Origin: Apus apus
Taxonomy: Eukaryota > Chordata > Aves > Apodiformes > Apodidae
Length of the DNA: 64,000 bases
Assembly (NCBI RefSeq): GCF_020740795.1
Contig: NC_067312.1
Span: 53,153,905 to 53,217,904 of the forward strand
Direction of reading: 5' to 3'
Part shown: positions 34,597-46,943 of the stretch, piece after piece
How positions within the stretch are numbered: position 1 is the first letter of the stretch
How the letters are laid out: each line of letters starts with the position of its first letter
Translations under genes and position numbers: made by a program
The notes under the pieces: generated by a model
What the model was told of the DNA's origin: nothing
Databases searched by the model: none
What the model saw: only the letters and a program-made list of their open reading frames with translations

Positions 34597-37442
34597 AGTT
34601 ATGTGGCTCAGTAAACCACCAAAAGCTCCATAAACATCTCTGCCCTTGAAGGTCTCTTGCTCTAACAAAGGATGGATTCAGACTGCAGACTTTAACAGCC
34701 CTAATGTCCTGGGCAGCCCCAGCACGCAGTCTTCCTCTGGCCAGGTTCCTCAGGGTCCTTTCTAGAAGGGGCTTAACAAGAGAGCTTCACCTGGACAGAT
34801 ACATGCCCAGTGCAAAGTGAGCCTTACCGCTCCTGAAAATCAAGGCACTTCAGCAAACTCAAGATTCTTGTCTGGAAAACTTTCTATTCTATTATCTTCT
34901 GTGAAAAGAAGGACCCATCAGGCTGCACCTATTGATAAGTGCTGAATATGGAAATAACATTTTCTGTTTTTCCTTTCCTTAAAGCCAAACATCCCCTGAA
35001 AGCTCAGCAGCCTGAAGGTAAGGATGAGAATAGAACAGACTCTGAATGGCCATTAAAACATCCTGAAGTGACTTTTTTTTTTTTCCCCAAGTATGAAAGA
35101 TTCATAAGCAGCCCAAAGCCCTGGTTAGACTTTGTGCTCTTGTGGACTGCAAGACAGGGAAGACCATGCAGAGCATGGTCATGCTATAGATAAACCTGTG
35201 AGAACTCTAATACACAAGCTTCTCTTTGCCTGCAAAATGAATCTGAGCAGTATAAACATGGTGAGCACAGCAGCCCTGTGAAGAGGAGGCAAAGCATTAC
35301 CAAGATAGTAAACTTAACATGACCTGAAATACAAATTGCTTGGAGTCAAAGCAGGTTACCAAGGTCATTCATGTCTGACTTTGAACAAAGAGCTCACAGA
35401 AGTGTGATGAAGGAGCAGGTAAGGGAAACTGTTTTGTGAAATAGAGAAGCCAGTCCTAGATGTTTTCCTTTGCAGACATGGAGTCTGTCAAGTGTAAACT
35501 TACTGTGTCAGGTGAAAGGGAGTTTCCTTGTGTGTCCAAAGCCACATATGAAAGGCTCCTGAGGGAAGGCATCTCCATGTGCAAGAAACCCATATTCTTC
35601 CCAGTTCTACGCTGCACTTTAGTGCATCCTCCTGCAGCTCTCAGGTAGCCAACAAAAAAAGGAAGGTCCCCATCTCCCCTTCCCTATCGGGTGCAATGTA
35701 GACTGGGAAAAATCCTTCATTTTGCACAGGAAAGAAACTACCTAACAGTTGCAGCCCGTCTTTTCAGTTATGGTGTTCAGGCTTCTTTAGCAGTATGCAG
35801 AAGCACTTTCCTGGGAGGTTGTGAGCAGCTTACAAGTATAAAGCAATTACTGATTCCTAACAACACAAAATATTGCTGGGATTTTATGAGAAACTCAGAC
35901 AAGCCTCATGCTTAATATCCCTAGAAAACAACTGAGGAGTGGCCAGGCAGGCACCAGTCAGATGAGAAAGATCTGGCACACTCTCTGTATTGCTGAGTTG
36001 CTTTCATTTTTCAGGTCAGTTGACAATCTGATGGTTCCATTAATTACCAGGTCTGGGTTTTTTTCGCCTTATTATTTTATACCTTTGCAAGTCAGTGTTT
36101 ACCCTTTCAAATCCTTCAGCATCTAAAATAAGTCTTATAAAGCTTTGTCCTCTGTGTGATTATTCTTTTTTTATTTTTTTCTGTGGACCTTCTTACAATT
36201 GTTTCAGCAGTTGTAACCAAGGAGTTGCAGATAGACAGGACCCCTGGAGGTGGGTTGCGGTTCACACAAAGAGATGCACGTACTTGCTGCCATGATTTGG
36301 GGAGAAGCAGATTGGTGAAAGGGAAATGTATGAACAGTAAAACATGAAATAAAATCCCAGCTGATAGTTGTGTGGTATCTCCCAGCAGCAAAACCAGTTT
36401 AGGCAGGTCTCAAGGGAGTGCAAGAGGAGCAGAAGAGGAGGTAGTGTAATAGACAGTTTTGCATGTAGGACTATGGCAAAACCTGAAGTTTGCTTTTTCT
36501 GGGGACAGGAGCCTACCTGCAGAGGATCACTCCGCCCACAGTGCCAAAACAGTTAACAGTCCTTCAGATATATCATCCCTTTCTAGGTTAGGGTGTTTCT
36601 GCAGCTCAAACAGTCAAGTGAGAGAAGAGATCATGACACAGACAAGCTTCAAGGGTTCAGCAGTACCAGTGCCCCAAGTGGTGGGGAATCAGTAATTAGG
36701 AGACTTCTCCAGGAGGTTCTGCTTTGTGAGTTAGCCTGGGAATCTGCAGTCATACCTTGGTGAAGCTCCCTGTCTGGCTGTTACTTGCCTGATACTTGGC
36801 AGGAGTGTTTGCATCCTGTTAGGGCATCCACATTCCCACACATTTGCATTGTACCCTGGGGTTTGATCACTGCAGTCCAGCAATGTTAGGCTGCAGCTCA
36901 TAGGGTTTGCTGCAGTTTCACAACAGCTTCGTCTGATGCTAAAACTTGTACCTGTCCTTCAAAGATCTTATCTTCCTTGTAATGTAGCTAATCTCTGATC
37001 CCTGCAGGAGTTCTGTGTTTCTACTTGGCTATAGAAGAATGGGGAGAAAACAATAAAATAAAAATATTGTCCCTAGAAAAAGAAGAGTAGTGTTTCAGGG
37101 GCTCAAATCATTGTTTATTTCAATTTTTTTAAAGGAAGACGAGTCAAGTCAATGCACCATGGGAGGCAATCTGGAAGAAAACAGGTTGAATGGATTTCCA
37201 TTTAGCTGTGAACAAGTGAGTCACCTGGGTCAGGCCATAGCAGTGCCTTCCAACAGGTGCTCAAGAGGCCCTTGAGCTGAATCAGAGGGGGAAACTTGCT
37301 TTCTGGTATGCCTGTAGGCCAAGAATGCAGTTTTCTTGGAGAGTGGCTGCATTGGTCGGGCCTGCCCCCAAGTACAGCATCTAAAACCAAGCTTCAGGAT
37401 GCACTTCAGTCAAAGCTGGAGTGTTCTCTGGAAGGAATAATA

Positions 37443-39560
37443 AAATAATTTAGGTTGGGAAAGACCTTCAAAATTATAAAGTCCAACCATCAGCCCTACA
37501 CTCCCATGACCATTAAACCACCTCCCGAAGCATCATGTCTACCCTTTTTTTGAACATCTCCAATGACTGTGACTCCACAACCTCCCTGGTCAGTCTCACC
37601 ACTCTTTCAGTGAATAAATTTTTCTTATTATCTAATCTGAGTCTCCCCTGGCAGACCTTGGCCCCATTTCCTCTTGTCCTATCACTGGTCACCAGGGAGA
37701 TGAGGCCAACACCCACCTCACTATAACCTCTTTCCAATAGCTATAGAAAGCAATGAGGTCTCCCTTCAGCCTCCTCTTCTCCAGGCTGAACAGCCCCAGC
37801 TCCCTCAGGCTCTTCTCATAAGACCTGTTCTCCAGCTTATTTGCCCTTCTCTGCACCCTTTCCAGCACCTCAATGTCCTTCCCATACTGCAGTGCCCAGA
37901 ACTGCACACAGTGCTCAAGGTGCAGCCTCAGCTGCTGGTCACACTATTCCTGATGCAGGCCAGGATGCTGTTGGCCTTCTTGGCCACCTGGGCACACTGC
38001 TGGCTCATGTTCAGCCAGCTGTCAATCAGCACCCCCAGGTCCCTCTCTGCTGGGCAGCCACTCCTCCCCAGGCCTGTAGCATTACGTGGGGTTGTTGTGG
38101 CCAAAGTGCAGGACCCAACATTTGGCCTTATTGAAACTCATGCCATTGGCCTTGGCCCGTCGATTAAGCCTGCCCAGATCCCTCTGCAGAGCCTTCCTGC
38201 CCTCAGGCAGATCAACACTCTCACTGAACTTAGTGTCATCTGCAAAGTTACTGAAGGTGCACTCTATCCCTTCGCCCAAATCATCACTAAAGATGTTGCA
38301 CAGGAGCAGCCCCAGTACAGAGCCCTGGGGTCACTACTTGTGACCAGCCCACAACTGGATTGAATTCCACTGAAAACAACTCTTTGGACCCGGCCATCCA
38401 AACAGTTTTTTATCTAGCAAAGTGTGTGCACATCCAAGCCACGAGCAGCCAGCTTCACTGGAAGAATGCTGTGGGAAACCTTGTCAAAGGCCTTGCTAAA
38501 GTCAAGGTAGACAACAACCACAACTTTGCTCATCCAATAAGCAGGTCACCCTGTCACAGAAGGAGGTGAGATTAATCAAACAGGATCTGCCCTTCATGAA
38601 CCCATGCTGACTGGGCCTGATGACCTGGTGGTTCTACATGTACAGCATGATGATGCTCAGGATGATCTGCTCCATCAGCTTCCCAGGTACTGAAGTCAGA
38701 CTAACAGGCCTGTCATTTCCTGCATCATTCTTCCGTCCTTTTTTTGTATATGGAGGTTACACTGGCTTATTTCCAATCCCCTGGTACTTCTCCAGTCAGC
38801 CAGGACTGCTAATAAGTGTGTGCATCTATGTGGTGTAGCAGGTCACTGACCATGTCCTCTTGAATTGTGGTGGTATCATTCTGCTCCTGGTCCCTGTCCC
38901 CTAGTTTAGGGAGTTGGATTACCTTAATGTAACTGGTTCTCTTACTGAAGACTGAGGCAAAGAAGTCTTCAAGCACCACAGCCTTTTCCTCATCTTTTGT
39001 CACCTTGTTTCCTCCTGCATCTAATGCAGAGAATGGAGGGTCTCCCTGGTCTTTCTTCTTTTAATATATTTATAGAAACTTCTTGTTAACATTTACCATA
39101 GAGGCCAGATTAACTTCTAGCTGGGCTTTGGGCCTTCTAATTCCCTCCTTGCAAAGCCTCACAGCATTTTTGTAGTCCTCATGAGTGGCCTGCCCCTTCC
39201 TCCAAAGGCCATAGATTCTGTTTTTCTCCCTGAGCAGTAGCTGAAGCTCCCTGTTCAGCCAGGCTGGTCTTCTATGCTATTGGCTTGCCTTAGAGCACGT
39301 GGGAATGCCCTGCTCCTGCACCTTCAAGACTTCCTCCTTGAAGACCATCTAACCTTCCTGCACTCCTATACTCTTCAGAGCAGATTCCTAAGGGATTCTG
39401 GCAATCAGGCTACTGAACAAGTTAAAGTTTGCCCTTGGATGTCAAGGGTGGCAGTTTTGCTCCCTCCTCCTCCACCTACTCCCTCACCTCCTGGCCCCTC
39501 CTGACGTCTTTAAGAATAGAGAACTCTAACAATTCATGGTTGCTGTGCCCAGGGCTGGAC
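37443..39560 (-). mobile_element. CR1 LINE, about 2.1 kb, antisense (3' end through RT region)
   Basis: The + strand starts with a decayed antisense CR1 3' end ('ttaggttgggaaagaccttc') and runs backwards through ORF2. Reverse-strand fragments include SDRTRGNG (37737-37513), '[18 protein letters not shown]'-like (37907-37689) and '[16 protein letters not shown]' plus '[16 protein letters not shown]' (38279-38082). Further upstream come the RT/linker with 'EEKAVVLEDFFASVFSKRTS' (39003-38809) and 'ctctaacaattcatggttgc' near 39530. It is the longest CR1 in the window, with frameshifts and stops, so it is inactive. Confidence 0.92.
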
Positions 39561-40474
39561 ACAGGGGATGCATTGAGGTGGAAGAAACCCCTCCCTGTGG
39601 TGTGGAGGCAGCAGGCTATGCAGTGCGCCAGCCGCCACTGAGCTCCTGAACACCTGTGGTGGTATTTGGAGCAGTACCAGGCAGGGGTATCTACCACAGT
39701 AACTCTACAGCCCTGCTTCTCCACCCCTGCTGTGGCCATAGCACCACAGGATCCTGCCCCTGCAGGCTAACTGCAGCGAACTGGGCACACTGCTGCTCCC
39801 CAAAATGTTTGGAGACCAGCAGGGTGAGGGCTTCTTTGTTTCTGCTGTGAGCCACAGCTGCTTCCCCACAGCCTCAGCACGCAGGTGTCTGAACCTACAG
39901 ACTTCAGCTCTCTGCTCTGTGTAGGCACCACGTGAGCTTCTTCTTGGGTAGCATTTGTGTCTTTTTGCCATGTGCTTGCTTTTGCCCATGGCCAGCCCTC
40001 TCAGCCTGAGCTAAGCTATGTGAACACTGACTCTCCAAAGGAACACCACTTCCAGCACCATTTCACCATTGTTTTGCAGTGGCAGCAAACACAATCATAA
40101 AATCTCTTCAACTACTGCATGTTGTGTGGTACTGGAAAATACCTTGTTTTGACCAACTAGCTAGAAGGAAAAATCTTTGCTAAGTGTTCTCCAGCAAAAT
40201 AAGAGCAATTCTCTATTATTCTCACTTCTGTTGTTGATCAGTTATAATAAATGCAGGAGGTCTGTATGTTTAAAAGATGGAAAAGAGCCGTTGTCATCTG
40301 AGCCATGTAATGCAATTCAGTGGTTTTTCACTGAGCTCAAAATCTACTCCATAAAGTTTGTGTTTAGTTACCCTAAGAATCTGCTTTTCCTAAAATCTCT
40401 TCCAACTGTAATCAAACTGTACTTTGAGTCTTATCTCTTTTTCTCTTCCCTTTCCTTCACCCTTTTATTCAAAG

Positions 40475-40519
40475 GATGAGAAGAATCAGGTGTTGATCAC
40501 AAATGCTTGGCTGCAAATG
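40475..40519 (+). CDS. CHRNA8: CHRNA8 exon 3: 45-bp exon, loop D
   Basis: Fifteen codons, DEKNQVLITNAWLQM, are bounded by 'ttattcaaag' and 'atg|gtgagt', phase 0 on both sides. It carries the loop D tryptophan of the complementary binding face (AWLQM, equivalent to alpha-7 Trp55). The exon length is the same as in the alpha-7 gene. Alpha-7 has TTNIW where this has ITNAW. Skipping would remove 15 residues without a frameshift. Confidence 0.97.
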
Positions 40520-42225
40520 GTGAGTGACCTGTGTCAATAGAGAAAAAAATCCTTTCTAACAATGATCTACTGAATGTGACTTCTTAGCTGAAAAATAAGG
40601 TTGTTGTTTTTTAACTTGTCTATAATGTGTAACAAACAAGCATTTTGAGTCCTTTGAAAAATCCTTCTCCTTTGAACCTTGAAACTGAAACGCAAGAGAC
40701 TACTTGAAATCTTTTGACTCTTCTGAGGGTGAAACCACTTGTGTTGTTAGGCCAGTGGATGTAGGGATCTAGTAACGAGGAGCCCAAATTTATGGTCACA
40801 CTGTAACAGAAGGGGAGACTTTTCAAGGTGCCCAAGGCCAGTGACAGCAACTTGTCGTGAAGGAGTCAGACACCCAGTAAGATCCAGGCACCCAGCACTC
40901 ATGGCTTCTGAGAAAATCCCCACCACTGTCTGAAATGGGAAGCCATGGATGCCCTCATGGGCAACACGGCACAAAGATCCCCAGCACTTGCCCCTGAACA
41001 CAGAAGCCAGGTGGAGACTGCTTAGGCTGGGTGGTGGGGTGGCCAGGGACTGCAAAGTGCCCGTGCTGCACTGCTGCTGGCAGTGCCCAGGCACGTCAGT
41101 GGGAACATTGCCGTCCCTCACGCTTTGCAGACTTCTTCCATAAACGTTCCTGCTTCTGCAGCTTGCTCCAGCTGAGAAGTCAGCTGCAGTGGTCATGCAG
41201 GATAAGCAAAACTAATCTTCACTGATGGCTTTGGTGGAGAAACTTTCTTGTCAGGTCTGCTGCTAGTCACATACAACGGGAGATATGGTCCTTTCCTATG
41301 ATATGTAAACTGATCTCCTTAATGGCTTGTGCTCAGTAAAGATGCAGCTCTGGAGGGAAAAGCCTAGACTAGAATGATTGAACTAATTCTGCTTTGACTT
41401 TAGCAGCCAAACACTATAATATTTGTGTGTTAATGGGTGCAACTGGACAGGCTGTTTCTTCCTTAGCTATCTTCTGGGATATACAGGAGAAATTAGTTGC
41501 TTTCTATTGCAAAAACTAACCCAGATCAACCTATAAGACTACAGGATTGTTAGAACAGTGCCTGTGAGTGTTCTGTCCTTTGCAGAGATGTTCTTCACTT
41601 ATAGCACTGGTAACTGTTTCCCTTGCAGCCCCCTCATAGAGCTTTGCTGTAAATCATAAGGTTCAGCAAAAAAAGCTGTGCCTGCACCTTTCTTGAATTA
41701 ACTATTTGTGTTGGGGAGGAGGAAGGGAAATCAGAAACAACTGTTTGGGACCTACAATTCACTTGCCTACCTCTCATAGAAAGATGGTTATTGAAAGAAT
41801 CACCCAAACTTTGTAACAAATTAAATTATTTCCACCAAAGGGGGATTGTGAGACCATGGTCCACATTCCACCAATGACACCCAAGCCATTCAAACCACCT
41901 CGGCTCAGAACCAGCAGGCCTCATGGAGGTGCCTGCTGCCAGTGTTTCTGCCAGCCCACCAGAAGTGGTTTGGGATTCCTGGCTTTGGGCTGCAAGGTGG
42001 AGAGGTTAGACACTAAATTAAAATACAGCTCCCACTTTTCAGTTTTCACACTGTAGATTTCTCAGTATATATGCCAACTTTTCTTGATAATTAAAGCTGA
42101 ACAATTAACTGTTCTCATACTACTGCTATTGCTACTGGGAAAATCCATTCTGTTCCCATAATACTCCAGATAACTTAGAAGACTTTTACCAGCTCATATA
42201 ATCTGATGTATGTGTTTGCCAACAG
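40520..42225 (+). other. CHRNA8: CHRNA8 intron 3 (1.7 kb)
   Basis: No repeat or gene recognised. A somewhat GC-richer patch at 40820-41170 has overlapping open frames on both strands but no domain. Confidence 0.7.
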
Positions 42226-42335
42226 TACTGGGTTGATGTTTACTTGTCTTGGGATCAATATGAATACCCAGGGGTGCAGAACTTGCGATTTCCAGCTGAC
42301 CAGATTTGGGTACCAGACATTCTTCTGTATAACAG
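42226..42335 (+). CDS. CHRNA8: CHRNA8 exon 4: loop A region
   Basis: The exon encodes [20 protein letters not shown] followed by [16 protein letters not shown], and ends in phase 2 (aac ag|gtaagt). The segment [10 protein letters not shown] contains loop A of the agonist site, with Tyr equivalent to alpha-7 Tyr93. The first half ([14 protein letters not shown]) is the most alpha-8-specific stretch; alpha-7 has TDHYLQWNVSEYPG. Exon length (110 bases) is as in alpha-7. Confidence 0.97.
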
Positions 42336-44652
42336 GTAAGTGAGATGTGCAGTGGCTGGTGGGAGCCTAGAACCAGAGCATTAGGTGCTGGAAATCAGCC
42401 ATGTTCCACTAATATTCTGGGGCTTTTGCCACATGGGGATTTGGCTCTTGCTCTTGATACAGTAACAATAAAAACAAAGAAGTACCAGCGAATAGATTTT
42501 TTTTTTTTCTGATAGTCAATCTAAATCTTGCTTGCTGCAGTTCTGCAGATGTCTTCTGAACCTTTTCCCAGTGAATGCAGAGAGAAAACAATCCATATTC
42601 TCCTTATAGTTAATTAAAATGACTCTGGAAAATTATCACGTGTCTGCCATAGTGTTCCTGCCTTAACCAAACAAACAGATTTTTCTTCTCACTTTCCTCA
42701 TCATTCACATTTTGTAAATCTGTCCATCATTTCTCTTCCCCTCTGAACATTCTCTAATCTGTCTTTCCTCCTCCAGAGGCAAATCCAGCTCTCTAGTGAA
42801 CAATTTTGCAGTTTTGAATTGTGTGGAAGATCTCTAGACAGATGTTTCCTTAACACTTTCCAGGAGGAGGGGATTTTGGTTTTGCTCTGATTGACATCTT
42901 AGTTTGGGATTTATTTTTTGGTCTATCACAAACCCCAGATGATCTGCCTTTCGGTGACAGTTGTAAGGGTAATACCTTCTAGTCAAACAGATTGAATTTA
43001 ATTCTGCTGGTTTTCCCTGTTAACCAAGATTCATTTTCCATTCCAAACCCTCTCCACAAGATATTTGAAGGAGGCTCAGAGTGACCTGGACTGTTCAAGT
43101 GTTCATTTTTATTTCAGTTTTACTTTATTCCTTGATTCCTTTTCAGAAATCTTTATTCCTTAATGGTCTTTTTATTCCTTTTCAGTCTCTAAAAAGAAGG
43201 TGTATAGCCTAGTACATATTACTGTAATATGTTTATAAGAACATGAAGTGGCAAACACTTTCTGAAATTCAGATATATCATCTGCATCCTCTTACTGAGT
43301 TAGTAAGAAAATTAGATTGATTTCATGCAGTTGACCTTTGACAAATTTGTGCCAGCTGTTTTCCCTTCATTATCTTTGAAGTTAAGCTGGTATGTCTATA
43401 ATTTCACCTTTAAAAAAAATAATCAAAATTCTCTTTGATCTTCTCTAATTCACTGAGTCATTCCTTGTTCTCCATGAGTTCTCACAGTTAATCATTAATG
43501 CTTCAGAGGATATTTCGGCCAGTCCCTTCAGTTCTCAAGAGTAAATTTCATCAGCCCTGCCAACAGGAATCTGTCTTATCTACACTTCTCTAGCCAGTTC
43601 CTCTCCTATTCTGCCCTGGACTCCTGTCACTGTGCGAGGATTAATTGTACTTCACAGTTTGTGAAGAGTGAAGCACAAAGGGTGCAGGATACTGCAGCTC
43701 TCTGCACCTTGTTTCCTTTCCTGCCACAGCAAGTAATGGTTCTATCTGGTATTTTGTCTTTTCCTTGTTACCTTGTAATTATAAAAAGATATCTTTCTGC
43801 CTTTTATGCCTTTTTATAGTTATCACTCACTCTGCACTTAGCTTTTTCAATTTTATCCTGTTGGTTTTGGGCTAGGGACAATACTGAGGACTCAAACATG
43901 AATAAAGAGCGGGTCACAGGAGAGACAAAGGGCCTGAATTTCCAACATCTGCTTGTGAGAGGGGGTGTGCAAGATGGTGTAATCATGCAACACAGACGTG
44001 CACGTGGCCATGACAGGCAAGGTTCTGCAGCATCAGACAGGGGAACCTTCCAATAGTTAATGTCTTCCCTAGAGATGCTCTGGAACAAGACCCCAGGCCT
44101 ACTCCGTACAAGAGTTCTTATCCTTGCCTGGCTCATTATTCACTTTTTCTTTTTTTCCTCAGAGCTGCCAGAATCCCAAATAGATTATCTTTTCTTGGCC
44201 CCTTTCACCTGGTTTCTGCTCTCAGAACCTCAATGAATCTCCTCCTACAAGCCCCAAGTATAAAACAACTTCTCCCCAGTGCTTTCTTCCACTGCTTCAA
44301 GCAAACCCTTGGTCCCTCTGCATTCTGAGAGACTGCAGAATTGCTTTCTCAGGCCATGTCCTGGTTTGGCCAGGATGAAGCCAATTTTGCTTTTACTGAT
44401 ATTTTTCCTTCAGTGGTCTCTCTTCTAAGCAGCACACTTGCCGAAATTAACAGCAAGTTTTCCAGCCAGAGGAATGTTTATAGTTACTGCAGAGAGATCA
44501 AGGACAATTTGCTCTGCTTGTAGAATCTGCTGCTTCAGACACTAAAGAAGCGGAAGGGTCGTATCTATAGCCCTCCCGTAGGGAGGAGTGGACTAGACAG
44601 ATGTCTGAAATTGGCCAAATGAAATATTCCATCTCATATGCATCATACTCAG

Positions 44653-44658
44653 TATAAA
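44653..44658 (+). promoter_or_regulatory. TATA box of the solo LTR
   Basis: The motif 'agtataaattcagg' lies about 300 bases into the LTR, the usual place for the U3 promoter. Confidence 0.55.
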
Positions 44659-44971
44659 TTCAGGGATCACGGAAGTTAAGTTCTCTTTTGCTTCTTCTTC
44701 TGTTCATGGCCAGCATCCAGGGAGCACTCTGTCTATCCATCCCCTTTGATCCCTAGGCCTGTGCTTTCCTGACCCTCCTATCTCTGCCCTCAGCTCCACT
44801 CTGCTCTGCTGCTACCCCTGGCAATGCTCCAGAACCTTTGCAGGACTGTCCTGCAGCTCAGGAGAGGGCAGTGGGAGTTGCTGGGCGGAGGGAGGGGGAG
44901 ATAGAGGTTTTGTACACTCCTGCACATATGTGTACATATTTGTACGTATTGTTTTTTATCATTTGTATTTC

Positions 44972-44977
44972 ATTAAA
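44972..44977 (+). terminator. Poly(A) signal of the solo LTR (ATTAAA)
   Basis: ATTAAA is followed by a GT/T-rich stretch (ttgtctagtttagttttcc), a plausible cleavage and polyadenylation context. It is in the sense direction inside intron 4. Confidence 0.5.
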
Positions 44978-45491
44978 GTTGTCTAGTTTAGTTTTCCTTT
45001 CAGAAGGCTCTCTCCTTATTCTCTCTCTCCTTTCCCTGTCTGGATTGGGAGGAGGAGATGATAGAAAGCTTATTGTTATTAGTTTAATTGTTGGCCCTGC
45101 ATTAAACTGTGACAGGCCACCATTACTCTTACAACAGATATGTGGGTGCCAGATAACTTAATTTACACTATGAGCTACATGATTCTTACAGCAGTCTCAG
45201 AAAAGCCTCAACCTGGTCTGGTCTTTGGATATAGCTACTGTGAAGCTTGTTTCTTTCACTGCTTCAAATCCCTGAAACATCACACAGCTCTGCCTCTTAC
45301 TTCTTTGAGGATGCAATCCTCAAATCCTTCTTACAGCATCCAATCAACATAGCTGGGTGCAGGCCAACAATGCTTATGAGAAGCCAAGACACTGACTGCT
45401 TTACCCAGTTGTAGGACTTTAATTCAGCCAAAATATTATTTTTATGCTGACAGTTACTACATCTTAACTTAAATATGATCTTGGCTTTTAC

Positions 45492-45570
45492 TTTTTTTGT
45501 TTGTTTTGGGTTGTTTGTTTCTTTGTTGTTGTTGTTTTGGGTTTTTTGTGATTTTTTTTTAATATTTATA
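45492..45570 (+). repeat. T/G-only tract upstream of the exon 5 acceptor
   Basis: About 70 bases are almost only T and G (tttttgtttgttttggg, ttgttgttgttgttttggg), ending about 12 bases before the acceptor region 'tactccgttacag'. It takes the place of an ordinary C/T polypyrimidine tract. Confidence 0.85.
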
Positions 45571-45581
45571 CTCCGTTACAG

Positions 45582-45661
45582 TGCGGATGAAAGATTTGAT
45601 GCGACATTTCACACAAATGTGCTGGTGAATTACTCTGGATCCTGCCAATATATTCCTCCAG
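45582..45661 (+). CDS. CHRNA8: CHRNA8 exon 5: loop E region with glycosylation site
   Basis: It reads (S)[27 protein letters not shown], from acceptor 'ctccgttacag' to donor 'cctccag|gtaagg' (80 bases, phase 2 in, phase 1 out). VNYSGS carries a sequon (NYS), shared in position with alpha-7. The exon gives part of loop E of the complementary face. Its acceptor is preceded by an unusual T/G-only tract (45492-45570). Because 80 is not a multiple of three, skipping would shift the frame and truncate the protein before the Cys-loop. Confidence 0.97.
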
Positions 45662-46943
45662 GTAAGGCACAGAGGGCATTTTTTCCTTTAAGTCAATGTG
45701 TAGCTTTGAATAAGTACAAGCAGTTTTCCTTCATAAATGAAACCAAGGTATTTAGAAGCACTCTGTGGAAATTTTGCAAGCTTCCATGTAGCCCATCCAA
45801 AACTGGCCATGATGGTGGGAGTGAGACCTCCCAGAACTTAAAGGGACAAATGAAGGGAACTCAGCCCTCCTAGAGCAGCAGTGCTTGTGCAGGGACATGG
45901 TCTTGCACACAAGGTTATGCCAGAGTGCTCTCAACCTTTGCAGCAGCAGGCAAAGACAGGAATCAAGGATCTCTGTTTTGGAGATTCTATTTTCAAAAGG
46001 CATGGATCAAGCACTTACTGCAAAATATCAAACTTTGCTCAGTTAGGGGACTCAGAGCTGGGGTTCACATTAGCTGGTGTTTTACTGCTGTCTTTCACAT
46101 AGTGCTTCTGAGCTGGCTGGCATGCAATGAACTTGTGAGGGAAGACAAGGCTGCCAAGCCAGAGGTCCACAGGCATGAGGGCTTGCAGGGATGACCCCTG
46201 TGCTTTGTCACCAGCTGTCCATGATGCAGGCTGCAGAGTTCATCTCTCTCTCCAAACTTGTTACACTGCCAGTTGTTTGGGGAAGCCCCACAGCTGAAGC
46301 TGTGGCCCCAAGAACATTTAGAGCATCCATTAGGTGTTGTATTTACTTTTTCCTTCTCTCAGCTGAATATATATATATAAATGAAATAATTAAATTGCAA
46401 CAATATACAAGTATTAATCTCCTAAACTTAAGATGTCACATAATAATGGCCTAGATACATCCAGAGTAAAATTCAAGGTCCAGGTTAACATACTGAAGAT
46501 AAACAATGTATTTTTAAGGGACTGTGGGTCTAATGCAGGGCCTGACACGGAACTCTGTTTAAAGAACTGGTCACAGTACTTGCAGGCACAAGGTGTGGAA
46601 GTCTAGGCACTCTATGCTCCTGTCTGGCCTTGTAGCACTGCCTGTGATCTTCCAGGCCAGACAGCATTAGGAGACAGGCTGGACTGCTCCTGGGTGGCCA
46701 GTGTCCCAGGCAATCTACCTCAAGGAGGCAGTGGAAGACAGAGGGATGTTAATGTGTGTCTCAGGAAGTGAAGTTATTCCACTCATGGCAGTATCTTCCA
46801 CCTGCACTTGTTTGGTTACCCCATGACTATGCCACAGAGACTTCTGGGAATAAAAGTTGCTCAAAATCAATTGATCAGACAGATAAAGGTAGAGATGAAT
46901 TGTACCTTGCACATGCTTGATTCTGGCTGATTTCTGTCTGCAG
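45662..46943 (+). other. CHRNA8: CHRNA8 intron 5 (1.3 kb)
   Basis: No repeat or gene recognised. A short (TA)n stretch sits at about 46368-46378. Confidence 0.7.

Larger units (their letters stand above)
23600..40474 (+). other. CHRNA8: CHRNA8 intron 2 (16.9 kb)
   Basis: The intron contains a sense CR1 at 24990-25285, a G/T-rich tract at 27428-27540, a poly(A) run at about 30139-30156 and an antisense ERV-like noncoding repeat at 31340-32190. It also holds paired RFX X-boxes at 33013-33104, a short sense CR1 tail at 34535-34596 and an antisense CR1 at 37443-39560. Nothing recognisable was seen in 25300-27420, 27550-30130 or 34600-37440. The stretch 39570-40470 also shows only unique sequence. 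Confidence 0.75.
44357..45114 (+). mobile_element. Complete solo ERV LTR (758 bp) with 5-bp target-site duplication
   Basis: The element begins TGTCCTGGTTTGGCCAGGAT, the common 5' end of bird ERVL-like LTRs, and ends 'ttaaactgtgaca', giving TG...CA termini. GGCCA flanks it on both sides (44352-44356 and 45115-45119), a perfect 5-bp duplication. A TATA box (tataaa, 44653-44658) and a poly(A) signal (attaaa, 44972-44977) are on the + strand, so its transcription direction matches CHRNA8. No internal retroviral sequence is present, so it is the product of LTR-LTR recombination. The ERVL assignment is by resemblance; boundaries and duplication are seen directly. Confidence 0.9.
42336..45581 (+). 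other. CHRNA8: CHRNA8 intron 4 (3.2 kb)
   Basis: The intron contains the solo LTR at 44357-45114 in sense orientation and the T/G-only tract at 45492-45570 against the exon 5 acceptor. The part 42340-44340 is unique AT-rich sequence without recognisable features. Confidence 0.8.
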
